Under the pieces are notes generated by a model that was given only the letters and a program-made list of their open reading frames with translations, did no database searches and was not told the DNA's origin. The position numbers and the translations under genes are program-made. From Lamellibrachia columna (lineage: Eukaryota; Annelida; Polychaeta; Sabellida; Siboglinidae): a DNA stretch of 64,000 bases. Of this stretch, positions 52,401 to 61,600 are shown one piece after another. The DNA lies in the NCBI GenBank assembly GCA_963662155.1, contig OY759265.1, positions 9,032,193-9,096,192 on the forward strand, written 5' to 3'. Positions within the stretch are counted from its first letter, which is position 1. Every line of letters starts with the position of its first letter.

Positions 52401-55400
52401 ATTAATGTAAAGAAACACTCTGAAAACATGTCTTAAATAGTGAAACTAGCATCGTTATTGTTGCGATAACCGTTTCATAATAGTCCATTATAGACCATTG
52501 GAATATGTCTAGTGGTCATTAAAATCTTTACATAGGCAACTTTTCATATCTCCTCTTGATGTTGTTAAGTTTGATACGTCGGCACACCAAGTCAAACCTG
52601 CATTTTAAACAACCAAGTGTTTTTCAGTCAATAAGAATATGTGCAAATGCAAGCTGAAATGTGCATGTGTTGAAAAATGCATGAAAACCAATACATGTAA
52701 ATTAAACATGATGACCCTTGTGTAATGTCATAAACATGACAGCATACAAAGTGTACACATGCACACATACACGTGAATGATCATGTGCATGGTTTAAAAG
52801 CCCAGCTGGAAGATCCATATCCCATGGTATAGTTGTTATTTAAAATAAAAAGTTAAATGTACGAAATAAAACAGTTAAACTTTCAACAAATATGTTTATC
52901 ACAACAACCTAGTCTTGATTAACAAATAACATACCTTTGTACAGTTTAAACTCAAAATTAATTTTTAACTCAAATTTAACGCAACTAAACACAAAATAAC
53001 ATCAGTAGTCACATCACATCCACACAAACAGAGTTTTCACACGACAGGCGACAGAGCAAACGCAGCAACAAAAAAGCCTCAAAACAAGGAAAAACGAGAA
53101 TCCGGAACATGCAAAAGTGGCACAGGTTTTGCATGGCGGCGTGCAAACGCTGTACAGGCGCTGACACTTACAACTGGCCCACACGACTGTTGGCCCAGAA
53201 ACGCTGTGTCTGAGCAGACTGACTCGGGTGCCAAGACTTCCAGGGACCAGAGGATCTACACGGCCACACAGTGAAACAGCAAGGGAGGTATCAGCTATCA
53301 TCCATGTTCACACACACACACACAAAGTTTCTGGCTGGTTGAATCTAAAGGGATTGTATTAGCAGGATAAAAATTTTTAGCAGGATAAAACTAATAATTC
53401 TTATCCAACAAGAATTTATCATCTTCATCTTTACAAAATACAGTACCCGCTGTCATAAGCCCCACCCACCGAACCATCACAAGCCCCACCCACTTAACCA
53501 TCACAAGCCCCACCCACTAAACCTTCACTAGCCCCACGCACTGCATCATCACAAGCCCCACCCACTGAATCACCACAAGCCCACCCACTTAACTTTTACA
53601 AGCCCCACCCACTGAACCATCACAAGCCCCACACACAGTACTTTCATCATTCCCACTTAGCCTTAGGCCTTTTATTTTTTATTAGTTGGTTTACGAATCC
53701 GCCGAACCAATTTTGGTTTTTAAAAAAAATTTTTTCTCCCGAGCATTTTCTCGACTGTATATGCTGTCTTCATGATGTTTTCTCGAAAACTTAAATATGA
53801 TAATGAACTAAATTTCAGATACTGGGAGAAAATAGGTGGTCTTTATGCGCACTTTTTCAGTCCAAGTACAGCCGCTGTTGATTGCTTCAGCGTCTTCTGC
53901 AGCTTGTGTCAGTGGCATATATTTTAGCTCACCGTGAATGCAACGAACCCTGGTATTTGGACCATAAAAGTGTGCAAAATGTTAAACAAATATATGTTTT
54001 TTGTATGTGGAATGATGTAGTATGATTGAATGAATGCACTGGGATAGAAAAAATAAAGGGTAGTTTAATTAACGGGACACAACGTCAGGACTCATTCGCG
54101 TGCATAAAGATTCAGATAGCATATCTGTGAATTATTTTTGTCTACCATATCATATGGCATGTTTCCAGACAGCCGAGATTTTTATTATTTGAAGTGTCTG
54201 AATACATTTGGCCAATAAAGTAGTATTTTTTCCTGACCGACTCACCTGTTTTTGTGTTAGAACAAATTTGTAAACCAACTAATATAAAATAAGAGGCCTA
54301 ACTTAACCTTGAAAGGTACCATACACATGTCTACTTACTTTGGTGCCTGCTGTGGCTTGGATAGGCGAGGGTTGAGAGCTTGTGTTGGATACATCGACAA
54401 GCCAGGTATCTACAACACTACACTCGCTCATTAGGTTCTTCACTAACAAATGTTACAAAATAACATACTGCATAATACTCAACAAGACATTGTGATATGC
54501 TCAATGCGACAATGTCATGAAATACAGAATAATGTTGTAAACAGTAAACAAGTGAAATGCTTGGACAAGTGCACTGATGTCTGTGTTACATCCGCCAGTC
54601 TTGGTCTAATGCAGTAGTTCATCTACGTTTGTTCTCAGGCACTATCTTGGAATTTGAACTGTTGTAAACAAAATCACTGCTGTTTGATGTTGAGACCATC
54701 CCTTACGTTATTTAAGTTGTACTTTGAGACCATCCCTTACATATTGTTTGAGTTGTACTTTGAGACCATCCATTACATGTTGTTTGAGTTGTACTTTGAG
54801 ACCATCCCTTACATATTGTTTGAGTTGTACTTTGAGACCATCACATGTTGTTTGAGTTGTACTTTGAGACCATCCGTTACATGTTGTTTGAGTTGTACTT
54901 TGAGACCATTCCTTACGTGTTGTTTGAGTTGTACTTTGAGACCATCACCTGTTGTTTGAGCTGTACTTTGAGACCATCCTTTGCATGTTGTTTAAGTTGT
55001 ACTTTGAGACCATCCGTTACATGTTGTTTGAGGTGTACTTTGAGACCATCCCTTACATGTTGTTTGAGTTGTACTTTGAGACCATCCTTTACATGTTGTT
55101 TGAGCTGTACTTTGAGACCATCCTTTACATGTTGTTTGAGTTGTACTTTGAGACCATCCCTTACATGTTGTTTGAGAGGGTTCAGTTTCTCCTCCTCATT
55201 GCCATGGCTCCCCCTGGTGATGTCTGTAATAAATGACTCAGAGTTGGTGCTTGGCGACATCTGTTGAGACCGGTGTGAAACGCCATCAAAGCCAAACGTT
55301 GCTGCTGACTTCGTACTCAAAGGACTGTCAGGCGCTGACAGTGGGCCGAGCCTCACTCCGGACAGTCGAAAATGTGACCTACTTGACAGCACCCCCTTGT

Positions 55401-57130
55401 GGCTCTTCAAGAATAACTTTGTCAGTTCGCCAAGCTGTGTTTGTTTCTGTACAAGAAAATGCAACAGTCATTGGTAGGTCTTAATACAATTTAGACACAA
55501 TCTTTTACTGATTTCTTGGCAACGTTTTAAAACATAATGCTATATGGGGATTGAATTTGGGGATTTTTTTCTAGGATTCAGATGGATTCCTAAATATGAG
55601 GTAATCCTGATATTTCGAGATTCTGGGATTCCGCCTTTCCCCCAAGAACCCCTCATCGATCACTGATCATCATCATAAACTAGCCATGGCTGACCGTTGA
55701 GCCAGTAGGGCTGCTGTTCCCGTTTCAGTTTAGTCTGAAGTGTCGTATGAGCGATCCCGCTCTCTCTCTTCACCTCTTGTTGCCCGTCCTGGCTTTGTGC
55801 GTGTCTCTTCTTCTGAATAACAGTTTTTCTTGTCGTTCTTTGGTTCGAACACAAAATCAGATACGACAAAATATATAAGCCAATAGGTGGCACAGTGGAT
55901 TTTCATTCAATACGGATTTATACAACACAGGTAGTTTCGATTACCCATGATTTGGAGCCAGGTAGTCTCGATTACCCATAATATGGAGCCACTGTTTGTT
56001 TGTTGAGTTCTTGAAGATCAAGCCAAAATTACAACATCGTTCCTCACACAGATCTCATAATATTGCTTGGCAGACCTGCTGAATAGCGTTTGCAACCAAT
56101 AATATAAATAGTATACTGTATCGAGTTCCCGGGAACTAAGGATTCTGACGAAATCACAAAATAAACAAAATGATGGCCTTATGCTTCCGAGCCAAAATCT
56201 GGGATCTTCGGACACATGGAATCCTGCTAAATTTGCAGCCTGCACTTGAATGCACACTTATATTACAAACATGTAGCTGTAGTTAAATCTTAATTTAATA
56301 GGAGTACAATTATTAGGAATTCAAATCAGCATCCTACCAACAAGTAAAAGAAACAACATGTGGTTGGTCAACACAATGTAGACACTTACTTGGTAGTCAG
56401 GGTTGGCAGTGCTGGTCACGGAGAACGTCACTGCTGCATTGGTGGTGCACTGCATGGGCGGTGCTGAGTTGATGGGCGGTGGTGCCATGGTGCTGGTGGC
56501 GGTGGTGGTGGTGCGCATCGTCACGGTGTTTACAATACACATTCAGATGTGTATAAGCACAAACAACTCCACACACGCACAAGCACACGCACACAGCACT
56601 GCATACAAACACACTCCACTGCTCTGCACTGCACTGTACAATAACACACACGCGCGCACACATCACACACGCACCCGAACGCACGCACGCACACATACAC
56701 ACACGCACTGCACACACGCACACAGCACTGCATACAAACAAACAAACAAACAAACAAACATACACTGCACTGCACTGCACTGTACAATAACACACACACG
56801 GAGGAAATTAACGAGTGCATGCGGTCATTCTAGTAATACTTGCGTGCTTCGTGAACGTCGTGAACCTCGAGTGTCCACTTAAATTACGCGTTCTGATTAA
56901 TTAAGGACAACGCTAGGTTTTATGGACATACGTGTATGCATACTTAAGTATAATTACGTTATGTTATGCTTGCGTGGCAATGTATACCCGAATGTATTCC
57001 TGTGTGCGTGCGTGCGTGCGTATACAATACACACACACGCACACGCACACGCACACGCACACGCACACGCACACGCACACGCACACGCACACGCACACGC
57101 ACACGCACACGCACACGCACACGCACACGC

Positions 57131-57171
<41 letters not shown>

Positions 57172-58397
57172 ACTGAACGGAAACACAGACACACACAACT
57201 CTAGAAGCATGCGAACACAGGTCCGAAAATCTAGTATGTTAATATTTATTATGTCATCAACTCGCTGAACACAATTCGTTAAATTGTGTAATTTTTTCTC
57301 TCCAGAAAGTCAAAACACAACATGCTCCCCAACAAATGGCGGCCAAAACAATTGCATCGCGTCTTCATGCGCAAGGGATCCTACAGTCACTGGCACATGC
57401 ATATGTTGACAGTCTGCCACTAGAAATTTTAATCTGGGCACAGCATAAGTGTTGTGTAGTCCTCAAATATGGCCATATCTCTGTTCAAGAACAATGTTGA
57501 CAGAGTGCCAACAGTTGAAGGCAGGCGTGTAGGGCGCGACATTGCTGATGAGGTTCTCTCCGTCCGAACCACCGAGTAGCCCTACGTACAGACACGCGGC
57601 CAACGACGCCATCGCTACCACTGCCTTAAAAGCGGAAAAATACAAGAACTGTACAGGATGGAGGAAATTCATTTCTTACCACACTAACAGGAGTTCTAGT
57701 GTCATTTGAACTCCTAACTGTAGTATGGTGAACAGGTGTGTGCTCGTTTCCTTCAGAAACAAGCACCAACCTTCATCATATTACATGATATTCTACACGA
57801 TTCCTGCTAACTTTTGCTTACTTTCACCTACCACTGTGATTGTCGGGGAATATTGGAATGTAGTCGCGTGATGTTGAGTGGGAATCCACAAGGCGGGTCC
57901 GTGTGTATTTATACAAACGTGTGGTATGAAAATGTGATGTTGCTATAATGTTCCGCAAATAACGAACCATGTTTTTAAAGGGATCACATAGCTTATGACA
58001 CAATTCACATCGTGTCGCTCGCATACTCACCGTGTCTCACTCACATACACAACGTGTCTCGCTCGTAGACTCATCGTGTCACGCTCCAATAATCACCGTG
58101 TCTGGCTCGCAGATTCACCGTGTCACGCTCGCCACGTTGCTTCGTTTTCTTCAAATTGCGAACTATGAATTTAAAGAGACCATAAAAACTTTTAAAAACA
58201 ACTCATCTTGTCTCGCTCGCAGACTCACCGTGTATTGCTAGCAAACTCACCTTGTCTAGCACGGGACTTGTTGTTCATGTTTACCACCTTGATCCACTTG
58301 TCCACAGTTGGTTCAAGCCTCATCACGTTGTTCAATACTACACTATATAGGTTGAGACGTCCTATGGACGAACAGGACATTAGTACATTTAGAAAGC

Positions 58398-58429
<32 letters not shown>

Positions 58430-58692
58430 GCACCACACACACGCACATACGCAGAGGCGCGCACCACAACCATGCACAAATATAAATGAATAAATATAAT
58501 ATTATTGGCACATTTCACTGTTTTCCGCCGACATTTTGTCACTCTTTAAATTTAATCCGTCATGAAAATAAGACGGTGGAAATTAGATTTAACATACGTG
58601 TAAGCATGTACCTGTAACACATATGTGTGGCGCCGGAAACTATAAAGCCGTGATGACATCTGGGACTCGGTAAGTTCTTCAGCCACAGCCAT
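45121..58692 (-). CDS. Unrecognised - strand gene of about 11 exons (gene-level)
   Basis: Exons were built from GT..AG sites and phase. From 56492 down to 45121 they join in one frame if the exon at 45853 starts at 45926. The product has a short N-terminus, perhaps one membrane segment (A-S-L-A-A-C-L-Y-V-G-L-L), a Thr/Pro stretch, then a Ser/Lys/Arg-rich disordered body and a conserved-looking C-terminal part: R-H-G-K-W-K-L-E-R, a helix, an acidic stretch and G-G-Y-W-I-P-L. I do not recognise the family and infer no function. It is convergent with ZO. The first three exons are much less certain than the rest. Confidence 0.6.
45601..45830. repeat. About 20-bp minisatellite in the last intron of the - strand gene
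   Basis: GGGGCTGGAATGAAAGA or GGGGCTGGAATTAAAGA type units are repeated some ten times with divergence. They end about 20 bases from the donor of the exon at 45853. Confidence 0.8.
45853..45946 (-). CDS. - strand gene, penultimate exon
   Basis: Donor GTAAGT, joining to the terminal exon in phase 0. It codes PVIGPVLDRKGASQSGSRHG, then KWKLER. Two acceptors are possible: ATGTTGTAG gives a start at 45946 (phase 2) and CGCGCCAG gives a start at 45926 (phase 1). Only the second joins the upstream exon at 47546 directly; the first would need an additional exon in between. Confidence 0.68.
45947..47545 (-). other. Intron of the - strand gene
   Basis: Besides the 36-bp array, an open - strand stretch at about 46946-47104 reads D-Y-Y-S-V-Y-G-K-P-T-H-S-Q-D-F and looks codon-like, but no donor and acceptor pair gives a phase that fits the neighbours. 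Confidence 0.5.
45995..46345. repeat. 36-bp G/C-rich minisatellite next to an acceptor of the - strand gene
   Basis: CCTCCCCACAGCCCCTAGCC plus CTCCCTACACCCACAA is repeated about nine times. On the - strand it is rich in GGGG and GGG tracts with short loops and so could form G-quadruplexes in the pre-mRNA. It begins about 50 bases upstream of the acceptor of the exon at 45853. Confidence 0.9.
47546..47658 (-). CDS. - strand gene, Arg-rich exon
   Basis: 113 nt, phase 2 to 1, donor GTAAGA. It codes SSGTDSETERRFKGRRRRMS, then SIVRPKVPRPTEGPAQET. The acceptor is TCTTACCCCAG/CAG, another NAGNAG pair. An alternative acceptor 26 bases upstream (CTTGACAG) would not keep the frame with the exon at 51134. 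The run RRFKGRRRRMSS looks like a basic phosphorylation or nuclear-targeting site. Confidence 0.62.
47659..47912. repeat. Duplicated intron segment, copy A
   Basis: GGGGTAAGACCACAGTTGAC and the block with CAAAACGTTAACATGG and CACCAATG recur, diverged, at 49929-50385. Copy A starts exactly at the exon border. Confidence 0.75.
47935..48150. repeat. Nested long palindrome with TA core
   Basis: Outer arms of 38 bp, 47935-47972 and 48113-48150, are perfect inverted repeats (TGAGATGAGATGAGATGTTT at the left end). Inner arms of 26 bp, 47989-48014 and 48041-48066, are also perfect inverted repeats. Between them lie (TA)n runs. The whole 216 bp can fold as one AT-rich hairpin or cruciform. Confidence 0.95.
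48845..48929 (-). CDS. Exon-like block of uncertain status in the large intron of the - strand gene
   Basis: Acceptor ATTTTCTCGCAG and donor GTAATT bound 85 nt. One frame is open (SWFDRNCQDLGTTAHRLPCW), but with the phase of the neighbouring exons it would end in TAG. It could be an exon of an alternative transcript, an old repeat, or chance. Confidence 0.2.
49929..50385. repeat. Duplicated intron segment, copy B
   Basis: Partner of 47659-47912. The shared start GGGGTAAGACCACAGTTGAC contains the acceptor-side sequence of the exon at 47546, but the exon itself was not copied. An insertion of about 240 bases separates the two halves of the homology. Confidence 0.7.
51050..51133. repeat. Short array repeating the donor of the - strand exon at 51134
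   Basis: On the - strand the intron begins GTTAGCTAGGGATGGG and then repeats GGTTAGCTAGAGATGG-like units about five times, so the donor motif G/GTTAGC is copied at a spacing of about 17 bases. Confidence 0.75.
51134..51262 (-). CDS. - strand gene, Lys/Arg/Ser-rich exon
   Basis: 129 nt, phase 2 to 2, acceptor TGCATTTTAG. It codes SDPVRRKNRKALLNKRRSTS, then QSPKGKKSMRKNGSRSQTTS. Strongly basic. Two further good donors inside it (AATC/GTAAGG and ATGC/GTAAGA) could shorten it but would change the frame. Confidence 0.66.
51263..53171 (-). other. Intron of the - strand gene
   Basis: AT-rich, no repeat array or open frame I can support. Confidence 0.7.
53172..53255 (-). CDS. - strand gene, probable cassette exon
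   Basis: 84 nt, phase 2 to 2, acceptor GTGGCCGTGTAG and donor GTAAGT. In the linked frame it codes SSGPWKSWHPSQSAQTQRFW, then ANSRVGQ. Its length is a multiple of three and neighbours join with or without it, so it may be optional. Confidence 0.5.
53455..53640. repeat. About 26-bp minisatellite
   Basis: ACAAGCCCCACCCACTGAAC-type units occur about seven times with moderate divergence in the intron 53256-54338 of the - strand gene. Confidence 0.8.
54339..54409 (-). CDS. - strand gene, Pro/Gln exon
   Basis: 71 nt, phase 0 to 2, acceptor TAGTGTTGTAG and perfect donor GTAAGT. It codes IPGLSMYPTQALNPRLSKPQ, then QAPK. Phase agrees with both neighbours. Confidence 0.66.
54690..55190. repeat. 36-bp array containing the exon end and donor of the - strand gene
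   Basis: ATGTTGTTTGAGTTGTACTT plus TGAGACCATCCCTTAC is repeated about 14 times. On the - strand each unit reads AAACAACAT/GTAAGGGATGG, which is the exon end and donor. The unit is 12 codons and has no stop, so any downstream copy of the donor would keep the frame and lengthen the protein by 12 residues (V-K-D-G-L-K-V-Q-L-K-Q-H). Confidence 0.9.
55165..55446 (-). CDS. - strand gene, Ser-rich exon running into a repeat array
   Basis: 282 nt, phase 0 to 0, acceptor TTTTCTTGTACAG. It codes KQTQLGELTKLFLKSHKGVL, then SSRSHFRLSGVRLGPLSAPD, SPLSTKSAATFGFDGVSHRS and NEEEKLNPLKQH. The end is placed at the first CAT/GTAAGG; the open frame continues through many further copies. Repeated S-P and R-x-x-S sites suggest a phosphorylated disordered segment, which is an inference. 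Confidence 0.66.
55447..56389 (-). other. Intron of the - strand gene
   Basis: No array or exon seen. A diverged pair, AGGTAGTTTCGATTACCCAT and AGGTAGTCTCGATTACCCAT, lies at about 55930-55980. Confidence 0.6.
56390..56492 (-). CDS. - strand gene, Thr/Pro exon
   Basis: Perfect donor GTAAGT and phase 0 exit. It codes TMAPPPINSAPPMQCTTNAA, then VTFSVTSTANPDYQ. The acceptor is unclear: CGCCACCAG at 56493 is possible, otherwise an ATG at 56516-56518 could make this a first exon of an alternative transcript. Confidence 0.5.
56530..56805. repeat. CA-rich simple repeats
   Basis: CACA/CGCA tracts, (AAAC)n and a duplicated GCACTGCATACAAACA block. The ACTGCACTGTACAATAACAC segment occurs twice about 135 bases apart. 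Confidence 0.85.
57030..57170. repeat. (CACACG)n followed by (CA)n
   Basis: About 18 copies of CACACG pass into (CA)n. Such alternating purine-pyrimidine DNA can adopt Z form. All long frames here are artefacts. Confidence 0.95.
57465..57610 (-). CDS. - strand gene, possible exon with membrane segment
   Basis: The - strand reads AVVAMASLAACLYVGLLGGS, then DGENLISNVAPYTPAFNCWH, in an open frame to TGA at 57463. A-S-L-A-A-C-L-Y-V-G-L-L is long enough for a membrane span or signal anchor. A start after GGCAGTGGTAG would fit the phase of the exon at 58251. I cannot find a donor that fits the next exon, so it may end a short transcript or not be an exon. Confidence 0.3.
58021..58251. repeat. 22-bp array repeating the donor of the - strand exon at 58251
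   Basis: On the - strand the exon ends GACAAG/GTGAGTTTGC and the intron continues with GTGAGTCTGCGAGCGAGACA and further diverged copies, about nine in two blocks. Each copy carries AAG or ACG followed by GTGAGT, GTGAAT or ATGAGT. Confidence 0.85.
58251..58342 (-). CDS. - strand gene, exon 2 candidate
   Basis: 92 nt, phase 2 to 1, acceptor CAACCTATATAG and perfect donor GTGAGT. It codes VVLNNVMRLEPTVDKWIKVV, then NMNNKSRARQ. Only this frame is open. Confidence 0.52.
58598..58692 (-). CDS. - strand gene, first coding exon candidate
   Basis: An ATG in good context (GAAGGAAAATGG) starts MAVAEELTESQMSSRLYSFR, then RHTYVLQ. Donors are CAG/GTACAT at 58611 or CAC/GTATGT at 58597; only the second fits the exon at 58251. 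The small size and Met suggest the start of the gene, with the promoter beyond 58700; I see no TATA box. Confidence 0.42.
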
Positions 58693-61600
58693 TTTCCTTC
58701 GTCCAAATTAGAGGTTACATAAACCACTATGATTTTACTGACATATTTATAAGAATGTGGTTAGAAAATGCAGTCGTTTTGAAATAAGTATAATATGATA
58801 CACATATATGTAGATTGGAATTTACGTTTATCACTAATTCACAAACCCGAAATCAGACATTAATGTCGTATCCTCTGTCACCTGTTGTGTTTTACTTCGT
58901 CCTTACCATATCCAGTACCTTTTATCAAAGCATGGAGTGAGGAAACCAGGGAAACATTGACACCCTGAAATTAAGAATGCAATGCAAGGCAATAAACAGT
59001 TCGTGGGCCATTGTGATTCGAGGAATTGAGGTGTTCCCGGGCACCTCATGGACACCCTGGATCCGACCGTGATTCGGGTATGAATGATAAGCATGAGAGG
59101 CACGGGACACTGTTTCTGAGGTGTCAACATTCGGTCGGGAAATACCGCTTTTTTCCCCTCCACTTTTTGGATGAAATGTCCAGCTTTTTTGTAATTTAAA
59201 AAAACAAGCCAAATTTTCGCTAAAATCGATCTATCTGTTGCACACGAGTCCATCCTAAGCACATTTTATGTCTTTGGAGCCAAGAAAGTTGAGCGGAGGA
59301 GGATGTTTCCGGCTTTTCATGAGCATTTACCGCTTTATCACGAGAACTTGGATACCTAAAATAAGGTGGGGCATAACACCCACAATAAGAGTCATGCAGA
59401 GCTACCAAGTCTCACACATTTGGCGTGAGACTCACGCATTTGGCTTCCATCTCACGCTCTCGCGCAGCTATTTTTAGATCTCACGCACATTGGCCGTTTC
59501 AATTTATACTTAATATAATCCCCTAGGTATATTTTTATCATCATCGGTGACGTCGCGCGTAATCGCCACTTTCACACACGATTATCGACAGACAGCCCGC
59601 GTGACAACCCATGTCTCCCTGCCAGAGTGATCATGATCACGGGTATGGTCGGGGCTTGTTACGAGCGCTGGTCCCTCGCCTCGTTGGCATACTGACTGTC
59701 AAACTGGCAATGGACCGCCCACTGACATTTGAGCCAACAAACGATTTGCTTATTAAAAGTATACATGGGCACACAACCAGACACATCCTAGTAGTACCAA
59801 CCTTGAAGCATATAAGCCAGACGTGTGCAGGTTGGGTTAAAATGCTAGACGTCTACCATGTCATTTTTACTTTCGAAGTTAATAAAGATAATTCAACGTG
59901 ATGACCAGTTGTGTTCTTATATGAGAATAACTACGGTTCCGAGTGTGCTTTCTATAAAACTTGCTGCGTTCTTTTGAAATCGTCTAATATTGTTTATGTG
60001 TAATATGTATGTGGTCACAGAAGACCGATACGAATGACACATAGGGAATTATCATATATCATGATGTTACCTTAACTGTTTCAGAACAATTGAAAATATT
60101 TCGTCCCGTATTTAAATAAACCGCAACTGCAAACATAATGAAAACGTTATCAATCTGTCAATTATTTCCAGTGTATTATCAAAAGCTGTCCCCGATAGAA
60201 ATGTTAATGAATATAATTGCTTTCATCTGGTGCCCTAGTTGTTGGGAAACATAACACCATTTTTCAGTGTTTGGATCCTGCCAATATTTCTCGCATGTTC
60301 CTCTACACAACATGGTAGCTCTGGTCATAGACATGATAAGCTTTATGGAAATAACATACAATAAAAAAAAATATGTCAAACTGTGGTTAACTGTATGTCT
60401 TCATGTGTGTTGCTGTCAAGTTGCTGTGAATTACGCTCGCCATCATTAACGTTTATAACGTTATTAGATATTTTGTTTTAGAAAAGGTCGAAAAAGGGTT
60501 ATTTTGTCCCTGAGACAACCAAGGTGTGGTACACGTAAATTATTTGCCATCACAACTCGTCCACTCTGCAATATGTTTCAGAATGCTGGCGTTTGACTGA
60601 AGCAGATGAGAGATAATTTTCAACCTTCCACACAAAATATCTTTGAAACATCATGCCATTTTTCTGGCCTCAAAAGATTTCTAACACAGAACTTCTGAAA
60701 GTAACTGCTCAGATTAACATGGATGACTTGTTCACCACAAGAATCGGCCAAGTTTTTACTAAACGACGATGACAATACGGCGAAAACAGCTGTGAAGTAA
60801 ACCCCGAAGGACAACGAAAACGAGGTAGACTAAAGAAACCTGCGACTTTTGTGCTCTCTAACGGTGGTTTGACGTGCCAAAGTAGATGAGAAAATAATAT
60901 AATTTAAGTGCACCTATTTCATGATTTATGAGTTCCCACAATGTCCCACAATAAAATCCATGAACCTGCTCTTTTGAATTAGCGCGTTAGCATTGATACG
61001 CGATTGTTTCAACGAACGGCAAACTATTCGCGCGAAGTGCGTTTCGTATTTCCGTCGACAATCTCAAGCAATTTCACATTTACCTTGCAATAGAGGCGCC
61101 ACGGGTTATTTCGGGCAGCATATGTTCTAATTACAATGCAGTTAACTCCAATTCTGATTGTAATACCCTATCAACTGAAACAGCGCTTCCGAATGAACTG
61201 TTGAAGGTCAGTGACAGCCACAAAGGGGTGGTACGGCTTCAACTGAATCGGAGCGAAGCTTTTGACATCGACCGACATAAACATGCAGCTTACATGCTAT
61301 TATGAAAACACGGGCAACATCGTCTGTTGGGTCATAGGATATGCCTGTCATGGTTCGTTGCCTACATCCAGCACAGACAATAGAGTAGTTCAGCTGCCCG
61401 TGAACATTCAAGAGATCACCAAATGAACTGCGGCTAGTCCAACAAGGCTTATTTACTGTTGACCGACCAGCACGTTCTTCAAATGAGTTTCTTACATAAC
61501 AGTCCAGGCGAAGTTGGTGCTTCTGTTGACGCACCTGACAAGACCCATTTGTGAAAGACCCCACTTGCTGGTTTGCATGGCTTCGGATTCAATACACATT

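Noticed and set aside
53014..53301. 95-codon - strand frame
   Set aside because: The spliced frame of the exon at 53172-53255 is different; this frame ends in low-complexity Cys/Phe sequence.
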